A stretch of DNA of 64,000 nucleotides from assembly GCA_019096065.1 (NCBI GenBank), contig JAGUCH010000004.1, positions 8,556,001 to 8,620,000 on the forward strand, in the 5' to 3' direction. Below, in pieces: positions 34,831 to 46,103 of this stretch. Under the pieces are notes generated by a model. That model made no database searches. It was not told the DNA's origin and saw only the letters and a list, made by a program, of their open reading frames with translations. Made by a program: the position numbers and the translations under genes. How positions within the stretch are numbered: position 1 is the stretch's first letter; each line of letters opens with the position of its first letter. Source of the DNA: Paracyclopina nana. Taxonomy: Eukaryota; Arthropoda; Copepoda; Cyclopoida; Cyclopettidae.

Positions 34831-36084
34831 ATGCTGGCTATCATCGTGGTTCTCTTTCTTGGCGGCGATCAAGCTGGGGCGAGTTGCGGTAGGTTTTCCC
34901 CGTAAAAATCACCCCATCTAGTAACGACCCATCAATGCAGTGGATTTTCATGGCGAGAGGACGGTGAGGGGTCAAATTGTGAACGGCGAGGCCTCGCTGA
35001 GGCCGATACCGTACCAGGTCGCCCTGAGGCTGGAGGACGCGATTTGGTGCGGTGGCACCATTCTTCGCCCTCTCTTCGTCCTCACCGCCAGACACTGCTT
35101 CATGCAGCACCATTTCTCCGAATTCACCGTCGCAGCGGGGGCTTACACCGATGCGCAAACGAAATTCGGCAGTCAGGTAATAAGGTTTTCAAAGTGAAGC
35201 CCTACGACATGTGCGTCGTCAGCCGTTCTTTTTCAGATCCGAAAAATCCGGGCATTGCACGCTCCCATGGGAGGTCGGCCGAACGAGTCCCGCGCTTTCC
35301 AACACCGGATGCAGTACGCCAATGACATCGCCATACTGGAGCTGGACCAGCCTCTGGACTTCAACGACAATGTCGGCCAAGCATGCCTGCCGGAAGACCA
35401 GAAGGACGAGGGCTACGAGGAGTGCACCATCAGCGGATGGGGGGCACTCGACGAGTGTATATGCATATGCACTTATTAATATTGCCAACGTACTTGATCA
35501 GCTGTTGTTAGCTAGTCACCCAAGAGCATCCCGATGTTCTGCAAAAGGCCACCGTGAGCCTTGCGCCCCTTGAGGATTGCGGCTATTCGCACAAGAAGCT
35601 GCTTCCTTCCATGATTTGCGCAGGCGGAAGGAACAGAGATGCTTGCCAGGGGGACTCTGGAGGCCCTCTGGTCTGCGCACGAGCAGATGGCAAAGCGGTG
35701 GTCATTGGCATCACCAGCTTTGGCCAGGGCTGCGGTCGCAGTGACATTCTCGGCATCTACACGCGCGTCTCTTCCTTCCTCAGCTTCATCAATGCGACTC
35801 TCGTAATCACTTCCAACTTAAACCCATTAAGCGAAGCTACGCATTCCCTTCTAACCAAAATTAGAACTACCTCGAGCGACACTTTTGAGTAGGGATATTT
35901 TCAGTAGACCGGAGAGGCCGAGGTTGTGGACTTGCCACCTCCAGGATGCAACCCGTTCATGTATAGGGATTGGATGTGCGACGACAGCCTCAATGTGGAG
36001 GAGTGCAACTTTGATGGCGGCGACTGCTGCGGTGGCTTCGTGAACCGCAATTATTGCAGCGAATGCGCATGTCATGTCAAATAA
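34831..36084 (+). CDS. Secreted trypsin-like serine protease with C-terminal LNR module
   Basis: Exons 34831-34888, 34941-35176, 35237-35456, 35516-35802 and 35908-36084 (TAA) give 325 aa. A signal peptide (MLAIIVVLFLGG) leads to the activation site R-GQIVNGEA, which starts the S1 domain. The triad is His in LTARHC (Arg replaces the usual Ala), Asp in NDIAIL and Ser in DACQGDSGGP; the Asp six places before the Ser predicts trypsin specificity for Arg/Lys. The domain ends near FLSFINATL, and the last exon adds a cysteine-rich module with the Lin12/Notch-repeat pattern (WMCDDS, CNFDGGDCC) and more cysteines (YCSECACH). The last exon needs acceptor CAGTAG|ACC, since the AG three bases earlier would bring an in-frame stop. 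It is a secreted enzyme of unknown substrate. Its stop lies 40 bp from the stop of the convergent ADAR gene. Confidence 0.88.
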
Positions 36085-36124
36085 GAGAAAGCAGCTCGCA
36101 AATTAACAATCCTGCTTAAATATT

Positions 36125-39100
36125 TCAAAGATCCACATGAAATTCGTCTTGTTCCATCGGCTTCTTCACCCAACCACCAAGCTCGGCCTTGGTGAAGGCT
36201 GTGAATAATTCAGCCTTGGCCAGCTGGAAGTGCTTTGAGGACCTTTTGGCCTCGGCATACAACGTTAAATCCACATGCTCAGACTTGCAGAGGCTCGTCA
36301 GGCTGCAGTTACCCTGGATTGGGCGAACTTCGTCCATGCCGGCTAATTTGAGGAAGCGAGTAAACAGCGAGACCTTGGCCAGCCTCGAGGCCGTTCCTTT
36401 TTCCTGAAATGATAACTGCACTATACAGTATACTGCAAAACCGCTGATCCACCTGACCACAATAATGCGCTGTTCATTTACATCGCTCTCTCGATCAAAA
36501 TAAATCTTTAGATTTAGTCGGATTGCGTTCTGGCAGATTTGCGTTTTGGCAGCTACACCCCGTAGGCTTTCCAGTGTAATTGTCAACTAAGTGCATTGCG
36601 GAAGTAATCTTTTAGAGATGCAACGCAGGTTCTTTTTTGATCCTACGTTTTGTTGCCTGCTCCCCTTTCTCGGCGCAAACTTTTCCACTACTATCAGCAG
36701 CAGCTACATGATGATGTTCTCTGCTGCTAGGCAGTTTTTGTCATGAAAAATGCATGAGAAACAGAGTGACATCCACCGCGTACTGCTGTGTGTAGCTGTA
36801 CAACAGGACCGAATAAAATATGACCCAAGCGCCTGCACAAAAGCCCACTACTCTAACTGTTTGCCTAATCACGGCCTTACTTCCACGGCATCTACCATAC
36901 GCGTAGGGATAAAGTTGGTAATCACCTGAGACCGAGCATGCGAAAAAACAACAACTTTCCCTGGCTGCCTATACACAACTAGGATTGAAAATGCATTATT
37001 TAGTACCTGATCTTTCCCTTTCATGGCGTCGATGACTTCTGGGCTGTCGAATCCTTTGGACCAATTCACCGAGTAGTTGGGAGCTTTCCCTGGTTGCCTC
37101 ACTTCCGGAGACGACAGCAAATTCAGCCGGGGAACGCTCAACTTGTACCCTTCGGGCAAATTTCCCAACACAGCCTTAATAGGATGAAAGAGATGGGTCT
37201 AACTTTGCTCTATATCATGATTCAGCCTAGTAGTATATACTTGAATTCTGCCAGCCATGGCTCTGAACATGTGCGAGGGGTGGAATAACGAGCCCAAAGT
37301 TATTGAATAGAGGTAAATTGGGTCAATGTAGTGAGCCAGCAAGGCGCCCTGCACTCCGATCACATTCCACCGAGCCAACTTATCTGCAACGTAAATCCAT
37401 TGATGATCCATCTTGAGACCAGTGACGACATCAACCTACCTGAACAGGACATGGTCAGTAGCCGCGATCCCTGGAGAACGCCATCCCACGTTTGAATGCC
37501 ATCGGAGGACTTGACAGGGATGGTGCCCTCGCCAGACTCGATTTTGGTCCTCAGCTGTCCCCTGGCTTTTCTGTTGGGATGCGGATCGACGACACCAGGG
37601 TCTTTTTTGCTACTATTGATGCTACTTTCGTTCTCTGCCTCGTGAGGCGAGAAAATCCTGGCATCGCCACACGGAGCGGTGTTGATGTACAAATGGAACC
37701 TAATGCCCGGCTTTAATTTGTACCCTCCCCCTTGGTGGTCGTCGCTGCTGGATCTGGGCTCAAAAATGGATTCTTGGCCACTGGCTAAATTCTCGAGCTG
37801 CGAGTAGAGATAGGAGAGCAGGCAGCGTCGGCTCACAATTTCGGCATGGCAATCTGCATGGAACAAAAAAGGTAGGTGTGACATGATCATCAGAGTGCGT
37901 GCTTAGCTGTGCAGTTTGAAGATAGAGGGAAAAAGGCAGGAAACGCGAGTAAGCTTTTTTGGAGAGTTTCCAGTCTAGCTTTCCTACATACAGCTTGCAC
38001 ACAAAATGGCAACTAAGCTCAAAATGCTCGACGTCAATTAAGCTCGCATGGTCTTGAATGAGAGATTACCATTAAGGGAATTTCCATTGACGGACATGTG
38101 CTCTCCGTTGACGCATTTTGTGCCCGTGGTAACGGAGATGACCTCCATATCTTCCATGGCGTCGAAATCCGAGGTCATCACGATGCCGGCCAACACCTTG
38201 CGACGGCTGTGCTGACTCGCTTGGCCGACAATGATCTCCGTGAACTTGTCCATCACAAGCTTGCCAATTTTGTCCGCAATGCTCTGCGGTAGGGAGAACT
38301 GCGAAACAGGGATTGTCGTGCCTGAAGCAAAAAAATACGTCAACGCCAATTTCGAGGTGTTCTGAGAGCAAACAAGAAAGCAACTTTTTGACCACCAAGC
38401 ACAACAGATTACAGTAGTAGTAATGGTCAATTACCCTATTCGACCAGAAAGAAAGCGGATATTTTGATGCACAAGAAAGCCGCTAATGACTTACAGGACA
38501 TGTCTAAAAATGTGAAATGCACTGAGTAGATTCATTTCTAAAAGCTCAAAGGAATGCCTTTTCTGTAGTAATTGGAAATGCTATCAAATCAAGTTTTGGT
38601 CGCCTTTTCTTAAAAACGAAAATAGCTCTTAAATGACTTTCGTTTCCTGGCCACCTTGTCATTGAAGGCATGTTTCAGGCCCAAAAGCTGCCTGGCCTGG
38701 AAATATAGTAGTGACAAGGCAAACTAGATAACGAAAAATTTGAGGCATCATATAAAAAATGACTTAGAATCCTAATGCGCAAAGCGGCTCAGGAATATTG
38801 CTTTGAGAGAATGCCCATCGTCAAAGAGAATTTTAAAGTCACCTCAAAAAGTGGTCATATTACAAGATTTTTCCTTTCAGATAAGCTGCTAGCTGGGCAG
38901 TATTGCGAATTCTTTTTTTTTCCTTTCAACACAAACATTCAAAGGATGGCCGGGAGCAACGGTGGAAAATAGGATAATTTTGCGTTGTCCTATGCTGAAA
39001 TCTGCTTCTTTCTAGAAAGCTCATTATAGGCTTGCAGTACGTGATGATTTTCCCTACCTGGGACAAGCTGATCTCTCTCATCTGCGGACCTCTCGTCGCT

Positions 39101-40206
39101 GCTCAATCCTGCATTGTCAGCTAAGAGGCCAGGTGTGAATGACATATTGTAAAGTGCAGTTAACGCCATCCTGGCGCAAGCTTGCTTGGCAAGTTTTTTG
39201 CTCGCCCCAGAGCCTTCGAAGGTTTGCTCGTCCACCGTCACGGACATGACAAACCGCTTTGTTGCTGGGGAATCGCCGCATTCCTCGCATTCATACTTCA
39301 GCGCTGGCTTCAACTCGTTCAATAACATCACAGGGTTTTTCTCCACCGCAGACGACATCTTGGGTTTCTTTGCAGGCCTGCATAAAAGTTCTTATTCAGG
39401 TGCCACAATTAGCTAATGGCATTCATTACGCGGCGTCGATCGGCTCTTCGTCCATTTGTTCAGAGGCTTTCCTTTTGGCAGGCGAGACGCTGACATTTTC
39501 ATCAAATTGGAGGCCCTTCTGCTCATCCGGATCATCCGAAGTGAAATCAATCTGCTCCATCATCTTGACCTGCATTGCATGCTGCGACAGAGTGGTGTCC
39601 TTGATTTGAACAAATCCGCTCTGGAGGCATTGGAGTGCGGCAGCGTGCTTCGCCTGCTTCTTCGACCTTTGATGCGTGTTCGAAAAAAAGGGGGCTTTCT
39701 TACAGGTCATTCAGAGCCCGCAAACTCATGCACTTGACACCACAACTAAATTAGGGATCTAATCTGATGCCAAGATGACTTTGCGAACAATGACAGACAA
39801 ATAAGAAAAATGTGCGGTTTCCCAATCAAAAATAAAAAAAGGCGCCAGTAGGATCTGCAAGGAAAAATCTATTAAAGCTACCTTCCTTCCCCAACGAAAG
39901 TCCGACCGTCCAGTTCAATGGAAATCTTAAAGGTGGGCATGTGAACAGGTCCGACTTGTTCGGCCACTTTGTACTCGAGCCCAGGTCTCAGCTCGTTCAG
40001 TGCTAGGCAAGGGTTTTTCAGGGGCTGAAAAGCGCCCTTATTGACCCTGGCCTTTGCTTTCTTCTTCCCGACATTATTGGCGGGGGGATGGAAAAGCTCT
40101 GGAAAGTTGACTTTAGCCTCTGCAATTCCAGAAAAACGAATAATGACAATTTGCCTGTTTTAATCAAAAGTTTACCGGGTCGGTAGGATCCTTCGGTAGT
40201 ATCCAT
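36125..40206 (-). CDS. Adar: Double-stranded RNA-specific adenosine deaminase (ADAR)
   Basis: Converts adenosine to inosine in double-stranded RNA in the nucleus. Exons: 40206-40176, 40119-39882, 39666-39430, 39377-39058, 38321-38070, 37853-37440, 37383-37241, 37174-37007, 36403-36125 (TGA); 693 aa, all phases agree. Two dsRNA-binding domains are present (about residues 55-118, with [20 protein letters not shown]; and 175-250, with [17 protein letters not shown]). The deaminase domain has zinc ligands and catalytic Glu in [17 protein letters not shown] and MSCSDK, plus [20 protein letters not shown] and the C-terminal helix [15 protein letters not shown]. It is closest to the single insect Adar and vertebrate ADAR2; no Z-DNA-binding domain is seen. 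An in-frame stop precedes the ATG unless a 5' exon joins at the AG just upstream. It is head to head with the RS-rich gene. Confidence 0.96.
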
Positions 40207-40864
40207 GTTTACCACCTAAATAATGTTAATTTCGAATTGAATGTAACATTGATTTTTGTTATTATCGAAAAAAAATACTTTATGTGCTCACTATTTTATT
40301 TTTCAGAAATTTCCAGAGTTGCTATTAAATGTTGTTAAAGGTATTTAAACAAAGTTTATCTACTCAAAAGGGGTTTTATGTTTGATTCAGCGCTCACAAC
40401 TCATACATGCTGATTTTCAATTATCTTACAGTAATTTAAACTGAAAGTTAGTAAAAGTTGTAAATGCTGAGCGATTTGTTGAATATTTCCGGTAAGCTAA
40501 GTTTTGGGCATTCATGCATAAATTTTTTCTCATCAAATCCTTTGATTTACGCGCATTGCTAGGGCCATGTATAGAAAGAGTTTAGAAAAAGATTTTTTCT
40601 ATTTATCTTACTTTGTAGACCGAAAAGAAGAAGTTGCCTGACCGCCTTTTGCTAATCGCCGAGTGGATTGATACACAAATTCGATCTGTCGTCGTTATAA
40701 GTTAGAGAGTCAAAACTGCAAAGGCTTGTTATTCGTCAATAATCTGAATTTTTGCCCGAATGTTCGTGTAAATGTAAGGTGTTTGGAAAAAGTGAAATAG
40801 AAGTTGGTGCAGCAACGATTCGTGCTTCTCTTTCGCAATCTGCCCAAGTTTCAGCAGGAATATC
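40207..40864. promoter_or_regulatory. Divergent promoter between ADAR and the RS-rich module gene
   Basis: The start codons of the minus-strand ADAR gene and the plus-strand RS-rich gene are 658 bp apart with nothing coding between. The stretch is AT-rich and lacks the MITE and SINE repeats common in other spacers of this window. No convincing TATA box or known operator stands out, and both 5' UTRs must lie inside it. Shared use by two genes linked to RNA biology is an inference from geometry only. Confidence 0.5.
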
Positions 40865-43800
40865 ATGGACAACCACCGAAGAGTGTCGAGATTTGACATG
40901 CCGTGGCCTTCGGCCGAGCCACGCAATCGTGGAGGGCCATGGCCTTCGGACTCGAGAAGCTCCGGAGACTGGCGGTCGAGCCAGGAGCGGCAACGGTCTC
41001 CGGACTATTTCCAGGGCTCCTCAAGGTCTCCCAGGAGGTCGAGGTCGCCTGCAGGTAATCCTACTCCATCTTTGCTAATCTTTCTCTCGATTGCCGAATA
41101 GAAGGCTCCTCCCGCTTGGACTGAATAACAATGGCGGAGTTTAATGTGACGGATGATTTTTGCGTAGGCTTCGATCCAGTTCGTAGGATGCGTTCAAGGT
41201 CTCCAATGATGGCTCCCTTGTCGCCGCCTAGAAAAGATTTCGGACCGCGGTCAAGATCGCCTTCACGGAGGTCTTTTTCGCCTCAACAGCATAGAGGCTA
41301 CTCGTTTGAGGAGCGCAGCATTTGGGACCACAATCCCATGACAGTCCTTGATGGCACCGTCAAGGAGCTCATCGATGAGTTCACTGGCGTGATGTCGGTG
41401 GAAGTCAATGGCGAGCACTTCACCGCCTTTTTTCACGCGACCGCCCTTTGGCTCACAAATCCAGAGGGCAATCCCTACGGGCCGCCAGTCAAGTTCACCG
41501 ATATCCTCGGCAAGAACACGGCCACGACCAAAGAGAACAAGAATGTCACGTTGGCCAACGAGGCTGGGACCGGTTGCGAGTTTTTGCTCCATGCCATGCC
41601 CGTCAAGTCAGATATTGTCCAGTTCGTGGTCTTGTCGGCGTGGCCCAAATCGACGGAGCCTCCCATGCTCCCGTCAGACGAGAATGCGCGCAAGATCCTT
41701 GAGAAGAAGCAGGAATATTTCCTCAAGGAGTTTCACAACAAGCTCGAGGCCAGCCAAGCCGTTGAGGCCACTTTCCCCGGCTGCCTACCCTCGCTGTACC
41801 CCGATGTGGTAGCCACCATCTGGGAGATTCGAGATGACCATTTCGGCATCATTGAAATCAAGGGGCGGGATCCGATTAATTTCAGATTTTTCGCCCTCTT
41901 CCACAAGGACGATGTCTGGCTGCGAGATGGCAAGAGGAGCGTAGCCGTGGACTTTTTCAAGCACAAGCCGCTGGCTGAGATGTGCAAAGTTGGCCAGCCC
42001 GTCAACATTATTGCGAGGTCAATTTTGGCCTCGAAGGGTGCCAATATTTCGCCCGCAGTTCTAGAGCTTCAGGCTGTCGTCGTCTCCCTGCACCCAGACC
42101 AAATCCCCTCTGGAGCCAGCAAACCGACGTGGTGAGTTCTAAGAAGGCCATTGACGCCTATTACTATCATTTATTGGATTAATCCATTTTTTTACTAGTC
42201 TCTTTTCCACTAAGTTTTCAAAAAATGCCAATTTGGTATGATTGTACATTATTGTTTCGTTATTAATTACCCCGTTTTTGCCCCGTAAAATCATAGGCTC
42301 GCCCAGGGCCCGGGTGTTTTCGGAAACGCGAACAGAAGCTGCCAGTTTCTGAGCAAAAAGCTGTACGAAGAGCTGAATGCAAAATTGAAAAACTTCCTGC
42401 ACACCTCTGGCAAGAAGCTGCCTCACCTTGACCCCAAATTGGTGGAAGGGCCAGCACCAGTGATGCCCATGATGATGAGTGCTGTGCAAATCAAGCGAGA
42501 ACGCTACGAAGAGCCTCAACCTGGCCCTTCTTCGTCATTGTCGGCCGTCTCGGAGAAGCTGCCTCAAAAGCTGCACGATGTCCACGCGCGGGTGACGCAC
42601 CACTTGGGCCAGGACCTGGCCATCGTGGACGCTGTCAATGGCAACTGGAAATGCCTCGTGTTCCTCAGCAAATCCATTCGGCCGTCCACGCTGGTCGTCG
42701 ATCTAAAAGTCCTCTTTCCGCTGCATTCCGAAGTGATGATCAAGGCCACCATGATGGATCCCAAGAGACCGATCCAGTATATTGCCAACTTGGTGTGGAA
42801 CCCTGTGGAATTTCCGCCGCAGCAAGTGGCCCACCTTTACAACGACATTTCAGGCGTGGACATTGCCAAGTACAACGACGTCAACAACACCGTTGGCCGC
42901 GTCATGGACACCGTGTCCAAGCTGCCCATTTCTCGTGGTGGCATCGCTGCCACTGGCATTGTTGTCGACACACACGTCGCCAAGGCAGGCATTGTCGACA
43001 GAATTCTCGATGACAATTTCGGCCTCCTGAGAATTGACAAAGGCCTCGTTCTCTTTGACACGTGCGACTTTTGGCTGTCCACCCAGACCACGGCTGCCAA
43101 GCTAAACAAGACGCTGGCGGAGTGCGTGAAGGTGGGCGACAAGGTGTTGACGCACGCCTGCCTCATCGACAAGAGCGCCAAGGTGGCCTTCCTCGCCACG
43201 TGCGTGTGGCTCGAGATGAACTCGGCCTTTGTCAACCCGCTAAACAGGCCGCTCCCGATCGCCAGGAAGGATATCCACCAGCAAAAGATCGACATCTACC
43301 ACAACGTGGTGTTGTCCATCGCCGCCACCCTACCCACCCCCGAGTCCATCGCGCAAGCCCAACTGCCCGCCGACGACGACGGCCTCGACACCGGTGACCT
43401 CGTATTGTGGCAGAAAGCCACCGTCAAGGCTGTTTTCTTCGACAGCAGCTGGAAGAAAAATGGCGGCCTTGTTGGTGGCATTGTCCAGGTCACCGGCCTC
43501 TCCGGGTACGCCTTCTTCATGTCCAAGAACTTTGTCAAGGTGGACTCTGTGCCATGCATTGGCATGGAGGAGTACGTCAACCTGTATCCCACGCGCAAGC
43601 TAAAGAATGCACCGAGGCTCGGTGGCTTCGCTTACATTTGCACCAGCCTCTACCCGGTATTTATGACCAGGGAAAGCTGCGGCCTCGTGTCTGTGCACAC
43701 GTTGAGGCCGGTCCTCAAAGAATCATCAGAGATGCTTGAGCGCATATTGCAGAATGTGCCCATGCCAAATATCGATAACTATATCAGGTAACCACCACAT

Positions 43801-45442
43801 TAGAGGAATTTTACTAATCTCCCATTTTCTTCTTTCATCATATATAGGGCGGCCATCGTTATAATGCTTTTCCTACTAACGAATTTACTCATATCCCCAA
43901 CTTTGACCACTTGTAGGACCAAGCCGTGCGTGATCAATGTGGACGGGCCGAATAGCCAAGCCAAACAGCTTGCCCCGCTGATTGACGTTGGCAGTGCTCA
44001 TCTCCGCTGCATGATTGACGACGTCTCTGGCGTGCTGGTGTGTGCCAATGACCCAAAGCCGTGCTACTTTGAAATCGAAGACTTGAATGTTGGACTGCCG
44101 GTCAGCTACATGGACGCAGTGATGCTCTTGAATCGCATGCAGGGCGTCAAGGTGCAATTCCAGGCACGACTGATGGACGAAAAGGCCGCCATTCCGTACG
44201 TGACCCACCTGAAAGGAGTGCAATTGTCCGGCCACATTCCCTCCTTCATGGCTCACGTCAAGGTGCACCGGGCGGACAAGTCCAAGTTCCCCTCCGGCCT
44301 CAACAGTGACAAGGTGCACAGGTATAAGAAGGCCAACGAGTTGTTTGCCAAGGGCCAATTCCGAAGCATTTCCGACATCTTGAGCAAAACCAGCAGTTGC
44401 AGCAAGGATCACGTGGCTGCCACTGGTGTCGTCAAGAACATTCTCAACGAAAACTTTGGCCTCATCGCTTGCGGCGAGGACTTTGCCCTCTTCGACACGT
44501 ACGACCTGTACGTGGCTGACCAGAAGACCGCGGCCGACGGAGGCAAGACGGTCGGCGACTGCTTCAAAGTCGGCCAGAGCGTGGTGTTCAATGCCTGCTT
44601 TGTCAGTGGCGACCTTCCTCTCACCCACCTGGCAACATCCGTGTGGGCGAAAGGCAACGCGAAGGTTGTCAAGCCCGAAGGCCCGCTCACCAAAGATCAA
44701 ATCCAGCCTGACAAACTAAAGATATTTGAGCAGGTGTCCAAGTCATGCGAGCAGATCATCAAGTCGTACAAGCAGTCCAGCAGCGACCGAAAGGCCATGA
44801 TCGACAAAGTGTACCAGTCAGACAAATACAAGTATGCAATACTTTCTTTTAGTTAATTGTGGCGTTTGGCCTTTAATTGAGATTATCAGGGTATACAAGG
44901 AGAACGTTGGCTTGGAGGCCAGACGCAGCAAGGATCCCAAGACTCCCGATCTGAACGAGAGCCTGTCCGCACGGGAGTGGTTGGACAGGATGAACGCGTG
45001 GAAATCCTCGATCAGTCTCTGGCACCGCAACTTTGAGGATGCCTCGAGCCTCCTCATCACTGACACGTCCATCAAGGACTACCAATCCGCAGCGACAGTG
45101 GACAAGTTCCTCAATGACAAGTTTGCCGTCCTCGTTCTGCCCTCGGGCAAGAAGGCCTTTGTGCACCAGGACCGCGTGTGGATCTTCAAGCAAAAGATGT
45201 TTGGCGGTTGGAAGCCGCTCACCTTCCCCAGCTACAAAGTGATCAACGTGAACGCGAGGGCGATCAAGCCGGTGAGGGATGTCCAGTATCAGGTCACGTT
45301 CGCCCACACGGGGCTGTTCACGCGTGACTACAAGACCAAGATGTTCACCTACCCGGACAACATGAAGGCTTGGATCAAGGAGATTGTCACCCTCGACACC
45401 TTGAACAGGGAGTTGAAAGAGTTTCAGGTAGCCTATGAATAA
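40865..45442 (+). CDS. RS-rich protein with about eight OB/cold-shock-like repeat modules, unassigned family
   Basis: Exons 40865-41054, 41168-42131, 42297-43787, 43917-44831 and 44890-45442 (TAA) give 1370 aa with every phase consistent. Residues 1-110 are Arg/Ser rich with SRSP motifs (RRSRSP, RRMRSRSP), as in splicing-associated proteins. The rest is a string of diverged 75-110 residue units near residues 120, 277, 477, 604, 755, 901, 1046 and 1252. Typical signatures are DNFGLLRIDKGLVLFDTCDFW, ENFGLIACGEDFALFDTYDLY, FGIIEIKGR with FFALFHKDDVWL, then a KVG-V-A turn and ATSVW. The FG-hydrophobic start and FF/LF-H/D core suggest a beta-barrel like cold-shock or S1 folds; this is inference, since no unit has a full cold-shock motif. 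An ATG at 41131 in strong context would give a protein starting MAEFNV. AATAAA overlaps the stop. I do not recognise the gene. Confidence 0.85.
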
Positions 45443-45672
45443 ATTTATTGCTATTATGCCAATTGTAGCCGGTCAAACAAAGAACGTGTCCACTACTCTT
45501 TTTTTTTGATGGGTGAAAGCCTCCAGCTTGGCTTTCCATTTGCATCGTCAATCTTACACGTCAGGAGCCTCCTATTTGCTCTCAGCCACGAAACCGAGGT
45601 GCTCACCTACCTGGTGATGGTCAAGGGTGACACCTCGAACAGTCAAAAAACAGCTTTTGAGTGCGTTTATTG

Positions 45673-46023
45673 TTAAGCTAAGTTGCTGGACAAGAGTCCG
45701 CCGCCGAATCCGGCAAACACAAAGAAGTTCTCCCTGAAGAAGACGTCCACCCTTTTGTTCTCGGTGAAAGCCTCTCGCCTTGCCTTTCGTTTGAGGTCGG
45801 CTGTGAAGCTGGCATCGTCGATCTTGAGCGGGGACCAGGGTGCGAGGAGTCTGGCGTCGAAGATGGCCGCCCTGAAGAAGACAAAGGCGACGGATGCGAC
45901 GCCAGCGAGGGCGGGCAGCGAGAGCTTCTTCACCACCAGCCCTGAGCAAAAGCCGAAGGCGCCCCCAAAGAGAATCTCCTTGATGGCCTCGGCAGGTATG
46001 ATTGAGCTGCTGCTCGGAGCCAT
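45673..46023 (-). CDS. FUN14-domain mitochondrial outer-membrane protein
   Basis: A single-exon 116-aa frame. FUN14 proteins such as FUNDC1 and FUNDC2 sit in the mitochondrial outer membrane and take part in mitophagy and membrane contact. The frame has the FUN14 layout: a Gly-rich first membrane segment (ILFGGAFGFCSGLVVKKLS, about residues 16-35), a second (LAGVASVAFVFFRAAIF, 38-55), a basic loop, and a C-terminal segment ending in AGFGGGLLSSNLA (about 97-116). The N-terminus is very short (MAPSSSSIIPAEA) and has no visible LIR motif (Y/F/W-x-x-L) of the FUNDC1 type, so an LC3-receptor role is unsupported. It lies 80 bp downstream of the zinc-finger gene on the same strand and faces the RS-rich gene with 230 bp between stops. 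Confidence 0.75.
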   Translation of the reverse strand: MAPSSSSIIPAEAIKEILFGGAFGFCSGLVVKKLSLPALAGVASVAFVFFRAAIFDARLLAPWSPLKIDDASFTADLKRKARREAFTENKRVDVFFRENFFVFAGFGGGLLSSNLA

Positions 46024-46103
46024 TTTCCGTCGTTTGTTTGTTGACTTGGCAAATGCTTCTTAGCTCTTTGAATGAAGGAGGGAAGAAGAAAGGCATGAAA
46101 TAT

